Below, piece after piece: positions 17,002-26,000 of a stretch of DNA of 64,000 bases. The notes under the pieces were generated by a model that searched no databases, was not told where the DNA came from, and saw only the letters and a list, made by a program, of their open reading frames with translations. The stretch is from Granulicella sp. L60 (lineage in GTDB: Bacteria; Acidobacteriota; Terriglobia; Terriglobales; Acidobacteriaceae): NCBI RefSeq assembly GCF_009765825.1, contig NZ_LMUR01000015.1:181216-245215 (forward strand), in the 5' to 3' direction. Numbering within the stretch: position 1 is the stretch's first letter; the number at the start of each line of letters is the position of its first letter. The translations under genes and the position numbers were made by a program.

Positions 17002-17471
17002 TGTTTCTCGACCCATGTCCGGAAACGCCTCGTCAGGATGGCGTCTATCGAAAACAGCCCCGCACCGAATACCAACACCATAGCGGATGCGAAGAAAAAT
17101 GTGTAGGGATCGGCAATATAGAATTTGCCGGGATCTGAAAAGATCGAAGAGAGCGCTTCGCGGTCAGCAGTCCAATAAGCAACCAACATATTACCGGCAA
17201 GGAGAAATCCCGTCAGCCTTGATCCTAATCCCAGGATCAATAGAATTCCGCCGACAAACTCCAGGCCTGAGACGAAGTGCGCACTCACAGCAGGAAACGG
17301 AATCTGCAGACTGGTGAAAAAATCGGTAATCTTGTCCAGATGATGGAGCTTCCCCCAACCCGATTGAGCAAATTGCCATCCCCAGTACAGTCGGACTGCG
17401 AGAAGAAATGGAGATTGGAGATAGGAAGCCAAACGGCTGAAACGGTGGTACCACTGAATCAATGTTTTCAT
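16998..17471 (-). CDS. DoxX-family membrane protein (HvfX/BufD-like)
   Basis: 157 residues from ATG 17471 with an AAAGAAAAGAG stretch upstream; the longer open frame to 17813 is rejected because its first 114 codons are not protein-like. Four hydrophobic helices with DoxX hallmarks: LLAVRLYWGWQFAQSGWGKL, LEFVGGILLILGLGSRLTG, MLVAYWTAD and a final YTFFFASAMVLVFGAGLFSID. DoxX members are a frequent fourth component of MNIO/DUF2063 operons; their job there (redox partner, export or quinone coupling) is unsettled. Its stop overlaps the sigma start, so metallophore membrane component and regulator are translationally coupled. Confidence 0.88.
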   Translation of the reverse strand: MKTLIQWYHRFSRLASYLQSPFLLAVRLYWGWQFAQSGWGKLHHLDKITDFFTSLQIPFPAVSAHFVSGLEFVGGILLILGLGSRLTGFLLAGNMLVAYWTADREALSSIFSDPGKFYIADPYTFFFASAMVLVFGAGLFSIDAILTRRFRTWVEKQ

Positions 17472-17569
17472 TCGCGACTCTTTTCTTTGGTCGGCCAACT
17501 CACTCGTGGCCGACACATGTTTAACGGTCTTCGAGATGTCTAATGTTAGAGACGTGGTCGACAGATTGG

Positions 17570-17659
17570 TTACAACACCCGGAAAGATTCGTGTACTCCT
17601 CCCGGTTGTCGCGCGTGACTCTGGGGTGCCTCCACAGCAAGTCTGACCATGACCATCAT
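17570..17659 (-). CDS. Possible 29-residue leader ORF upstream of DoxX
   Basis: A short ORF (MMVMVRLAVEAPQSHARQPG...) with an AGGAG seven bases before its ATG pair, lying in the 212-base gap between the unknown membrane gene and DoxX. The ribosome site is better than that of several real genes here, but the sequence has no recognisable motif. It could be a regulatory leader or chance. Confidence 0.2.
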   Translation of the reverse strand: MMVMVRLAVEAPQSHARQPGGVHESFRVL

Positions 17660-17683
17660 TGCGATCTCCTGTATGACCATTCT

Positions 17684-18127
17684 CTAATGGTGGCGATGGA
17701 GGAACTCGTGCGCTACCCACTCGGCTATCACAAGGGCTACCGTCAATAGAGAGATGGAGAACTGGAACAGCTCTGCTCGCCTCTGTTTCGAGGAAGAAAC
17801 GCGAATCCTCCACTGCGATGCGGGTCGGGTACGCAGACTACGAACTCGCCATAGAACGTAGAGATTGATCAGGGAACCGATAAGGGCGACGGCCATCATT
17901 GGAATGCGAATAACATCGTTGTGGAAGCTGCCGCCCAGACGATTCAGGCCAAGCGCAGCAGCAAACGAACCCAATCCAATCGCGGCGCTGATACCGCTGA
18001 GCGCAATGACGGCAGTACAGGCGCTTTGCAACAGAATGAAGAGCAGACTGGTTAGATTGACCATCCACATCCGAGGATTTGCCACGGCGTCTGGATACGA
18101 CTCTTGCTTCTCAAGTGTTTCCTTCAT
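17684..18127 (-). CDS. Uncharacterised membrane protein with His-rich tail
   Basis: 147 residues, no family recognised. Three hydrophobic segments: about 20-50 (MWMVNLTSLLFILLQSACTAV onward), 72-95 (IPMMAVALIGSLINLYVLW) and 120-140 (FQFSISLLTVALVIAEW). The C-terminus is HEFLHRHH, five histidine/acidic residues that could bind metal. It has an ATG with a nearby aacaattgtt repeat upstream. It is the first gene of the minus-strand run that leads into DoxX, sigma, anti-sigma and the RiPP genes, so it may belong to the same metal-handling unit; the 212-base gap leaves room for a separate promoter. Confidence 0.6.
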   Translation of the reverse strand: MKETLEKQESYPDAVANPRMWMVNLTSLLFILLQSACTAVIALSGISAAIGLGSFAAALGLNRLGGSFHNDVIRIPMMAVALIGSLINLYVLWRVRSLRTRPASQWRIRVSSSKQRRAELFQFSISLLTVALVIAEWVAHEFLHRHH

Positions 18128-18973
18128 AACAATTGTTATATTCCTTGCAATGATTCCGGCCGCGACTCAGTCCGCAGTTCACGCTCGGGGTTGGAGTCGA
18201 GAACATGAATTTGGCTACAGTAATCTGAATTTTTTCTTTGTGACGGAGTGAGCCGTATTCTCGCAGGATCGTTTTTGCAAACTAGCTCATGCTTCCGATC
18301 TGAAATCGATGGAGCCGTATCAGCACTAAAAACGACGCGCCGCAGTCTTCGCATTAGATTCATATCAAGATCGTTCGATTAGACGGGACGCTGAAGCGAT
18401 GTCTAAACTGCAGAGAAGTGAAGCGGGTCTAGCAGCGGATTGATTAAACCGCATCGACGACTCTAGCGAGAACACCAAGCGTGAGGCCTTCTGTCTCGGC
18501 AAGGACGATTCGTATCATCGGGGCACGGTTATGTTTATAGGTATCCAGTAGCTTCGGGCTGGCTTTGCCTTGGATGACGAACGCAAGATTCCAGCAACAG
18601 CTTGGGTATGTCCTGAATGCCGGTGTTCATTCTCTGCGCACCTGCAGGGCTGTGGATGTGAGGTCAGAGGCTGGACATCGAGATACCGAAGGTAGAGTCG
18701 AATTCGTGGTGTATCTAACTAAAGTCGCAGGCTACCGGAGCTTCGAGGGCGGACTGTTTGTGTAACCACTCATTTCTGGTGGGGGGCGATTGATTACCAG
18801 AACATCTTCCTTCTGATGTCGTTTAGCTGAAGTCATCAAATAAGTAATTCATGCAACTAAAAAGTTATTGTAAAAATTGAACGAACATGCTTGCGCCGTT
18901 TGCCTCCAAGAGCTTAGGCTAACCTCGAAACAGGATCGACGGGCCACGCTTTTCCGCTCAGGAGGCAATAACC
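18128..18973. other. Non-coding interval with decayed gene
   Basis: About 850 bases without an intact gene. It contains the flavin monooxygenase remnant, an aacaattgtt repeat just upstream of the minus-strand membrane gene, and the ribosome site (AGGAGG, about 18960) of the DUF937-OmpA gene. Nothing else recognised. Confidence 0.6.
18444..18660 (-). pseudogene. Remnant of FAD-dependent aromatic monooxygenase
   Basis: On the minus strand 18660-18610 reads HIHSPAGAQRMNTGIQD, the highly conserved FAD-binding block of PheA/TfdB/MhpA-type hydroxylases. From about 18590 to the TAA at 18444, in another frame, it reads NLAFVIQGKASPKLLDTY, then RAPMIRIVLAETEGLT, which normally follows it directly. 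Upstream of 18660 the expected VGDAA is already corrupted. No intact N-terminus is present within the surrounding non-coding DNA. This is a decayed fragment of a formerly full-length (about 500-residue) flavoprotein. Confidence 0.6.
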
Positions 18974-20191
18974 GTGCAGAATTCCTCGCTCGCAACCATC
19001 TCAGCTGCCCTCCCGACTCATTCAATTCAGAGCATCGCCAGTCACTTTGGGGCATCGGAAACAACTATCCTCGATGGCCTCCAGTCATCCGTAGCCTCCG
19101 TTGCCAACGGCCTTGCTCAAAAGTCGGGCGATCAGGGTTTTGTCAGCCAAGTCTTGAAGTTAGCCTCGGCGACCCCGGAGAACGCTATCAGTTCTGCGCT
19201 GTCCAACGGCTCACTGACTACCCCTGCCTCTACCTTCCTCACAGGAGGCTCTCAGTTCCTTTCGACTATCTTCGGCGGACGACTGAGCGCTATCACGGAA
19301 GCACTTGGGAGCAAGACTGGCCTGCGTACCTCGGCAGCTTCCACCCTGCTGGCAATCGGCGCCCAGACAGTGCTTGGCTTCATCGGCAGTAAGGTTCGTG
19401 ATGGCAGCGTTAGCCTAACGAATCTCCCAAGCTTCCTCACTCGTGAAAGCGACGCGTTGAAGGGGCTACTTCCGGAAGGCTTCCACCGCCAACCTGTCCC
19501 TGTTTCCACGCATAAAGTAGACGTCAACCCGGTTATAGCTCAGTCCGTGCGCGACGAAGAGCGTCGCTCTATCCTGCCCTGGCTCCTCGGCCTGTTAGTG
19601 CTCGCGCTCTTGCTGGGCTTCTGGTGGAATCGCTCGCATCAACCCATAGTTGCAACCCAGCCGGAGACAACCGTTCCCGCCGTGTCTGCTCCAGTACCAG
19701 CCACAATCACATCTTCCACTGGCGCCGACCTTGGCACCTTGGTTGACGCCACTCTGCCCGACTCCACCACTCTTCACATCCCCGAGCGCGGCGTAGAAGG
19801 CAAACTCCTGGCCTTCATCAAAGATCCAGCTCGTTCTCCTGACAAAACTTCATGGTTTGACTTCGACCGTCTCCTCTTCGATACCGGCTCAGATACCTTA
19901 CAACCCCAGTCCGCCGACCAACTCAACAACATCGCCGCCATCCTCAAAGCCTACCCTGCAGTCCACCTCACCATCGGCGGCTACACCGACAACACCGGCG
20001 ACGCCGCGCAGAACCTGAAGCTCTCTCAGGACCGCGCTAACAGCGTCGTCAATCAGTTGGAGACCATGGGCATTGACCGGACCAGGCTGGTCGCCAAAGG
20101 ATACGGCGAGGACCATCCCGTAGCGGACAACTCCACTGCGGATGGTCGAGCACTCAACCGGCGCATCTCGATGCTGGTCACAGCCAAGTAG
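18974..20191 (+). CDS. DUF937-OmpA fusion, inner-membrane anchored peptidoglycan-binding protein
   Basis: 405 residues starting at GTG 18974 with AGGAGG nine bases upstream. Residues 1-180 are a DUF937 (YidB-like) domain, hydrophobic and Ala/Ser/Leu rich. One transmembrane helix (201-218, LPWLLGLLVLALLLGFWW) and a Thr/Pro-rich spacer follow. The OmpA C-terminal peptidoglycan-binding domain spans about 290-405: FDFDRLLFDTGSDTL, then LTIGGYTDNTGDAAQNLKLS and the NRRISMLV end with the Asp/Arg pair that binds diaminopimelate. It would tether the inner membrane to the wall. The same fusion occurs in stress-linked loci; DUF2382 genes follow 43 bases downstream. Confidence 0.88.
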   Translation: MQNSSLATISAALPTHSIQSIASHFGASETTILDGLQSSVASVANGLAQKSGDQGFVSQVLKLASATPENAISSALSNGSLTTPASTFLTGGSQFLSTIFGGRLSAITEALGSKTGLRTSAASTLLAIGAQTVLGFIGSKVRDGSVSLTNLPSFLTRESDALKGLLPEGFHRQPVPVSTHKVDVNPVIAQSVRDEERRSILPWLLGLLVLALLLGFWWNRSHQPIVATQPETTVPAVSAPVPATITSSTGADLGTLVDATLPDSTTLHIPERGVEGKLLAFIKDPARSPDKTSWFDFDRLLFDTGSDTLQPQSADQLNNIAAILKAYPAVHLTIGGYTDNTGDAAQNLKLSQDRANSVVNQLETMGIDRTRLVAKGYGEDHPVADNSTADGRALNRRISMLVTAK

Positions 20192-20234
20192 CGACTAGCC
20201 CCTCATATCCCGCTTTGCTTCGAGGTTCTTCATC

Positions 20235-20720
20235 ATGAATCCGTCCCTTAATCATTCGGACGCGGTTGATACCGCAGTCACGAGAGTCGACCGCGAAACC
20301 GTCATCCCGGTCTTTGAAGAAGAACTCTCCGTTACCAAGCGCGTTGTCGAAACTGCACGGGTGCGTGTCTCCCGAGTCACTCATACTCACCAGCAACTGG
20401 TGGATGAGCTCCTGCAGTTGGAAAAAGTCGAGGTCGAACACGTCCCCATCGACCGACAAGTTGAGGTCATGCCCTCCATACGCCAGGAGGGCGATGTCAC
20501 CATCATTCCCGTCGTTGAAGAAGTCCTTAAAGTGGAACGGCACTTAGTACTTAAAGAAGAAGTGTACATTCGACGGATTAAACAAACAGAACGGTATCAG
20601 GAATCAGTCACCTTGCGGAGGCAGGAAGCCGAGATAACTCGCCTCCCCATAGAACAGCCTGCGGTCCCTGAAGCGGGGGCTCAATCCAATGCAACCGAAC
20701 CCAGAAAGGAATACAAATGA
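20235..20720 (+). CDS. YsnF/AvaK-type DUF2382 stress protein
   Basis: 161 residues, nearly all one DUF2382 region: VIPVFEEELSVTKRVVETAR, then VEHVPIDRQVEV and IIPVVEEVLKVERHLVLKEE, then a RYQESVTLRRQEAEITRLP end. The V-P-V-x-E-E-x-L repeat pattern is the family signature. Such proteins accumulate in general stress, desiccation and heterocyst regulons of bacteria; the biochemical activity is unknown. It is soluble and highly charged. Its last four bases form ATGA with the next gene, so two DUF2382 proteins are made together. Confidence 0.88.
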   Translation: MNPSLNHSDAVDTAVTRVDRETVIPVFEEELSVTKRVVETARVRVSRVTHTHQQLVDELLQLEKVEVEHVPIDRQVEVMPSIRQEGDVTIIPVVEEVLKVERHLVLKEEVYIRRIKQTERYQESVTLRRQEAEITRLPIEQPAVPEAGAQSNATEPRKEYK

Positions 20721-21532
20721 GCGCCTACGAGAAGATCGTTACACTATTCGATACCGCGGAGCATGCACAGTCCGCCGAGACCAACCTCCAGCACGCAGGT
20801 TTTCACGACGATGAGATCAGCATCGTCAGCGGGAAGGATCTCCCCAAGAGCGATACCGCTTTGCGCGAGCCAGGCCTTTGGCATCGTCTCTTTGGCGGAG
20901 ACATCGAACAGCATGAAGCAACCGTCTACGCGAAGGCCGTCGAGTCCGGCGGAGTCGTTCTCACCCTCCGCGCTGCACAAGAAGACGTGCCCAAAGCGAT
21001 AGCGATCCTCAACCAGCACAACCTGGTTGACGTAAAAGATCGCGCTGTCGATACCGGCGTCATCTCAAAGGAGTCCGCGGCAACCATTGCTGCTCCGGCA
21101 GCAGCAGCAGCCGCCGTCGCTGCTGCTGCTTTGCCAGCAAGACCCGTTACCTCCGACCTCGGAAAAGAGCAGGTCCTTCGTCTCGCTGAAGAGCATCTTG
21201 AAGTAGGCAAGCGGCTGGTCGAACAGGGCACCACGCGCATTCGCCGCTTTGTCACAGAGAAGCCGGTTGAGGAGAACGTGACCTTGCACGAAGAGCATGC
21301 CGAAGTTGTGCGCCGCGCCATCTCAGATCCTAATTACGTTAAGGATATCGACTGGTCCGATTCGACGATCGAAGTGCTCGAAACCGCAGAAGAGGCCGTT
21401 GTTTCGAAGTCCTCTCGTATCGCCGAAGAAGTAGTCATCGGCAAGACCGGCTCCGATCACGTCGAAACGGTACACGACACGGTTCGTCGTCAGCAGGTCG
21501 AAGTCGAGCGCGTTCCAGCCAACAAGAAATAG
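20717..21532 (+). CDS. DUF2382 protein with general-stress N-terminal domain
   Basis: 271 residues. The first 95 resemble the heat-induced/general stress 17M-type domain (YEKIVTLFDTAEHAQSAETN...ISIVSGKDL). An alanine-rich linker (about 118-142) follows, then a DUF2382 domain (about 148-265) with LRLAEEHLEVGKRLVEQG, RIRRFVTEKPVEENVTLHEE and AEEVVIGKTGSDHVETVHDT. Soluble, acidic. It overlaps the upstream YsnF-like gene by ATGA. The pairing of a short and a long DUF2382 protein downstream of an envelope-anchoring OmpA protein suggests an envelope or osmotic stress response. Confidence 0.87.
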   Translation: MSAYEKIVTLFDTAEHAQSAETNLQHAGFHDDEISIVSGKDLPKSDTALREPGLWHRLFGGDIEQHEATVYAKAVESGGVVLTLRAAQEDVPKAIAILNQHNLVDVKDRAVDTGVISKESAATIAAPAAAAAAVAAAALPARPVTSDLGKEQVLRLAEEHLEVGKRLVEQGTTRIRRFVTEKPVEENVTLHEEHAEVVRRAISDPNYVKDIDWSDSTIEVLETAEEAVVSKSSRIAEEVVIGKTGSDHVETVHDTVRRQQVEVERVPANKK

Positions 21533-21550
21533 CAGCAATGTAAGGATGCG

Positions 21551-21595
21551 TCCGACACAACCGGAGGAGGAGATATTTCCCTTCGGTTGTGCCGG
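21551..21595. repeat. Hairpin between DUF2382 and DUF4239 genes
   Basis: tccgacacaaccgga (21551-21565) pairs with cttcggttgtgccgga (about 21581-21595) with two mismatches and a 15-base loop. It starts 18 bases after a stop codon. No T run follows, so it may be a weak terminator or mRNA-stability element. Confidence 0.45.
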
Positions 21596-21649
21596 ACAAG
21601 CTCGCACTGTTTGCACCTAAATCTCAAACTTTGTCCGGGAGGGACATCC

Positions 21650-22450
21650 GTGGATCTTCATTGGATTTACGATTTGTCTAACTGGCTTCTCGGAACGTTA
21701 ATCGTCGGCATCTTCATCATTGTTGGTTTAGCCGGACTCTATCTCACCCGGCCTCTGGTCCGTCGCCTTCACCTGATCGACCACTCCCACAACGACATCG
21801 TTGGCTTTTACCTCGCCGCAGTCACCGTCTTTTACGGAATCACCCTCGGACTGGTCGCCGTTGGAACTTGGGAGACCTACTCCGAAGTTGAGAACAAGGT
21901 AGATCACGAAGCCATTGCTGTCGGCGCACTCTACCGCGACATCAGCGCCTACCCTGATCCTGTTCGCTCTGCTTTGCAGAATGATCTGCGTACCTATATC
22001 CGTCAGGTCATCGACGTCGGCTGGCCCATGCAGCAGCGAGGCATTGTGCCCAACAACGCCAGTGGCGCCCTATCAGATTTTCAGAGAGACTTTATGTCCT
22101 TCGAGCCCAACACTGAAAGACAGAAGATTATTGCGGCGGAGGCCTATCGCGCCTTTAACGACCTCACCGAAAGCCGCCGCGCACGTTTGAACAGTGTCAC
22201 CGACGAACTACCCGGACCCCTCTGGCTCGTCGTTGTAGCGGGCGCACTACTCAGTATCGCGAGCACATGGTTCTTTCACACTGCAAGTTTTAAGATGCAC
22301 TTCTGGATGACAATTATATTTTCAGCTCTCATCGGGTTGCTCATCTATCTCGTCGCTTCACTCGACAATCCTTATCGCGGACGTGTCAGCGTCAGCCCAG
22401 AGGCGCTCGAGCGTGTCTACGAGCAGATCATGTTCCCACAGCCGAAGTGA
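21650..22450 (+). CDS. DUF4239 (bestrophin-like) membrane protein
   Basis: 266 residues from GTG 21650, chosen because GGGAGG lies eight bases upstream and relatives begin with a short W-I-Y-D segment before the first helix; an in-frame start at 21587 gives an unlikely extension. Four membrane helices: 12-35 (LLGTLIVGIFIIVGLAG), 54-75 (GFYLAAVTVFYGITLGLVAVG), and two near the C-terminus (GPLWLVVVAGALLSIAST, MTIIFSALIGLLIYLVAS). The VENKVDHEAIAVGALYRDIS block is typical of DUF4239. The family is suggested to be bestrophin-like; transport function is untested. It follows the stress genes in the same direction. Confidence 0.83.
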   Translation: MDLHWIYDLSNWLLGTLIVGIFIIVGLAGLYLTRPLVRRLHLIDHSHNDIVGFYLAAVTVFYGITLGLVAVGTWETYSEVENKVDHEAIAVGALYRDISAYPDPVRSALQNDLRTYIRQVIDVGWPMQQRGIVPNNASGALSDFQRDFMSFEPNTERQKIIAAEAYRAFNDLTESRRARLNSVTDELPGPLWLVVVAGALLSIASTWFFHTASFKMHFWMTIIFSALIGLLIYLVASLDNPYRGRVSVSPEALERVYEQIMFPQPK

Positions 22451-22479
22451 TTCCCGCTGCGCAGACAGCAACGTCAGAC

Positions 22480-22674
22480 CTAAGCGGCTTCGGTGAGCTC
22501 CTCAACCAGCCTGATCGTCACCGAGTCTCCGTTATCGATGGCCACCAGGTACCCCATCTTCGGAACGATCGCCACATGCGAGCTAGCTTGGCAGTGACCA
22601 TCTTCACGTAGTTTGTGTCCAACAATTGCAGCCAGTCTTGCTCTGGTAAATCTGGTTCTCAGCTCGTCAGCCAT
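22480..22674 (-). CDS. Small uncharacterised protein (64 residues)
   Basis: Start at ATG 22674 with AGAGGA eight bases upstream; the frame runs further 5' but the extension is low quality. Sequence begins MADELRTRFTRARLAAIVGH and ends with a strand-rich V-A-I-V-P-K-M-G-Y-L-V-A-I-D-N stretch, suggesting a small beta fold. One cysteine and several histidines (GHCQASSH) sit in the middle. No family recognised. It is convergent with the DUF4239 gene, 30 bases apart. Confidence 0.5.
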   Translation of the reverse strand: MADELRTRFTRARLAAIVGHKLREDGHCQASSHVAIVPKMGYLVAIDNGDSVTIRLVEELTEAA

Positions 22675-23059
22675 TCGCGTTCCTCTTTCGTTTTGAAGGA
22701 TTTCGCCACTCGCAAACATAAGGAGCGGGTGTCCAATATCAAAATAGGAAGAATAATTTTGCCTATCATACACGAGCTGCACAAAAAATAGTGCAACTAA
22801 TCTCTTCAGCCAAATCATGCAGGTCTTTAATCTGATTGGTTCTAAACCGGATCGAGTGAAGTAGAACCGTCTCTTCCAAGAAGCGCTTGTTGGTAACTGA
22901 TCTCTTGAAGAAAATCAGACGCCAGCTAATCTATGTTGCTTGCATTCGCTCTCATACTTCCGTAGCGCGCTCAACACTCAAGGATCGTCTCACTCTCATG
23001 CTGAACTCAGATGGGTTCTGAGCACTCCTTGAAGGCATTTCGTGTCTTTGCTCTTACCA
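22675..23059. other. Non-coding interval
   Basis: 385 bases between the small minus-strand gene and the 3' end of the pectate-lyase-like gene. AT-rich around 22740-22800 (likely promoter for the small gene). Nothing else recognised. Confidence 0.5.
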
Positions 23060-26000
23060 TTAGCGAACGTGTGCGGCGAAGAGTGCATGATGCGCCAGGA
23101 TGAACAGCGTCTTCTGATCCTTGTCTCCGAAGACAAGATCCAGTGGGCGCTCCGGCACATCGATCTCCGCGATCTGCTTGCCCTGTGGGCTGTAGACGAA
23201 GATCTCGCCGTTCGCCACGTAGACATTCCCCTTGGCATCCACCGCAACACTCTCGCCTCCGCGGTCAGTGAATCGTTTCAGATCCGTCAGTGTTCCGTCG
23301 GAGTTAACCAACGCGCTGTATGTGATGTCCTCCGATGCACTGCTGACATAGACGCGGCTGCCGGGCGTGGCATGGATGAAGCCATACGTATCCAGATTGT
23401 CGGAGAAGCGCCAGCCCGAGGTATCCGTCGCAGGACCCTGCTGAAAGACACGCCCCGCGAGTAGAAATACGCTGCCGTCAGGCGAAACATACTCACGCGC
23501 CTTCGGGGTGGAGACGTCCTGCGCAAACATCTCTGCAAGCGTGGTGTAAGTCATGGCCTGGGGATGAAGCTGGTCCTTGAACTCACCATTGTTCCAGTAG
23601 TTCATCGGCAACAGCGCCGTTGCGCCGGCGTGTTGCGTGGTGGGCTGCGGCTGCAGCACCGTGATCTCGCTCTCCGGCGAACCAGGGCGGAACGTGTACA
23701 CCGTACTCTCTGGGCCGCTGGATGATAGCACCAGCAGATCGCCAGCTTTATCGAAGGCCAGGTTAACCGGGTCGAGCGGCGCATCTCGTTCAATGCTCAG
23801 TCCCTCCGCGCGCGACCAGCCATAGATCCGCTGCTCATGCCTGTCTACAAAGTAGAGCTTGCCTGCAGCATCCACGGCCGCGCCTGCGATAGAGAAGAAG
23901 CCATCCTCCAGCTTCTCCACACCGTTATCGCTGAGCACCGCAGACGTACTCTGAACCGCAGACCGCACCGGTTGCGCCAGAATATCGAGCACCGCAAACT
24001 CGCGCTCGCGCACCTCGAGGTGATGCGTTACGTCCATGATGGCGTTCTCATACGGATACTTGCTCACCCGCAGAAACGTGCCGCAACCGTTCGCATCGCA
24101 CGTCGCATAGCCACTCTCAGCATTCACATGTACGTTACGGAAGTGAATATCCTGCGAGTGGAAGACGCGCACTGCCGTGGGGAACGGAGCGCGGCTGCGC
24201 GTGACGCGGTATGCATGATAGTTGGCAATGGTGATATTCCGTGAAAAACTGATCTCCAACGACAGCGCCTCCGGGCTCTCACCTGCTTCTTCCTCTGTCT
24301 GCGGCGCGTCGATGTTCCAGTTCTCTACGTGATCCAGCTTGATCTCCACGCGGACGTGGTGCTCGTTCGAGAGTTCGTAGACGTGGCCAGGCGTCTTCGT
24401 GTCGGAGACGTAAAAGCCGGCCTGCGCAAAGGTATTCGGAGTCCAGATGTTGGCGAAAGTACCACCGCCTCCATGCGTGATCCACAGACTCGGATACTGA
24501 CTATCCCAACGCTTTTTCAGGTCCGGATCGGCAGTGTGATTGTTGTTATATGGGTTCGTGCCGCTGCCGTGTCCGCCGAGATAGCGCACATCATCAATCA
24601 GCGACTGCTCTCCCGCCATCCACAGCGTGCCCACCGCGCGCGGGTTCACGCCGTTGGTGAGGATGCCGATGCCGGAGAGGATGTTCGTGCCGCCCGATTG
24701 AGCGAGCACCACCGGCTTCGGCGTACCCACGCCTCGAAAGCCAGGTGTATCGTCCGGCAGATCGAGCTGCGTTAGCGTAGGATGCAGGCCGACAAGTACC
24801 GTATCCGGCTTCAGCGTCAGCGTGTCGGTCACGATGTAGTGGCCGCTGGGAAAGTACAGCACGCGATGCGATGCAATGGCGCGCTGGATAGCCTCAGTGT
24901 CATCCGTTGTGCCATCGCCCTTCACGCCCAGGGTCTTTACGTTTGTCCAATCACTTGTCTGCGGCAACGCTGGGAAGGCCGGTGGCAACGGCGCAGGCAT
25001 GGATGCAAGCGGCGACGCGTCATAACGCAGGCCGATGCTTCCCATCACACCCTCGGTCGGCACGATCAACCCATAGTTAAAACTGCTTACACGGTACGCG
25101 TCGCCTTTTCCTGCGATCTTCCTGCCGCTCTCGCGGAACAGCGCGAAGGTTGGCGCATGGCTCAGCGTTGCGTTCTCGAATCCAATCTCGTTTAGCGGAC
25201 TCTTCTCGCTGCTGATCGTGACGACCGGGCCAGTGATGTCTTCGAAGCGACTGTCCTTCACCCAAAGCTGGTCGTAGTACTGCGGGTCAATATCAATGGC
25301 CGCTGGCACATTGCGAAAGGTATCGCGAATCAGCGTAAGACCAGTCTCATGCTCGCGAATCGCCGACTCGCGCTGGCCTTCAAAGGTGGAGTCGATCAAC
25401 GTGAACTGCCACGCCGGCGAAGTCTTTTCGGTGAGGATGCCATAGCGGCCACCGTAGATGTGCAGGTCTTCTGCCTCGTTGCCTACCTGCGTCAGTGCGG
25501 CCAACCCGGAGCCGACGTGGAAGTCCATATGGCTGAGAAATGCATGCTGGGCTGCATGGAATCGGATGCCAATGGCAGCAGGATTCCCACTGCCGATTTC
25601 AAAGTCGATATTACTCATCGCAGAGTAGAAGGTGCCGGGGGTTGCATCGGCAATCTTCGGATCAGGAGGCACGCTACCCGGCGGCGGAAACGGCACCTCC
25701 GTATCGTCAGAGCGCGAGGCGTTGGGCCGAGGACCGGTAAATATAACCATATCGGCCACGCCCTTCTGAAAGCCGGGCGTATTGTCCGCAAGCACAAAAA
25801 TGGGGCGCTTCTCGCCGAAGCCGATGACCCGCACGCCCGGCCACACGTACAGCGTGCGCGTCAGGCAATAGCGTCCTGAGGGAACGAAGACCAGGCCTTC
25901 GGAGCCTGTTCCTGCTGCCTTATCGATGGCGCGCTGCAGCGCGGCAGAGTCGTCCGCCACGCCATCCGCACGCACCCCGGTGACGATCACGGCCTTAGGA

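Noticed and set aside
17523..17575. ECF-type promoter TGTAAC-N14-CGTC upstream of DoxX (minus strand)
   Set aside because: Spacer is two bases shorter than the usual 16-17, and no second copy with correct spacing was found before the precursor gene.
17472..17813. N-terminal extension of DoxX
   Set aside because: 114 non-hydrophobic, low-quality residues precede the first helix, and ATG 17471 has a ribosome site.
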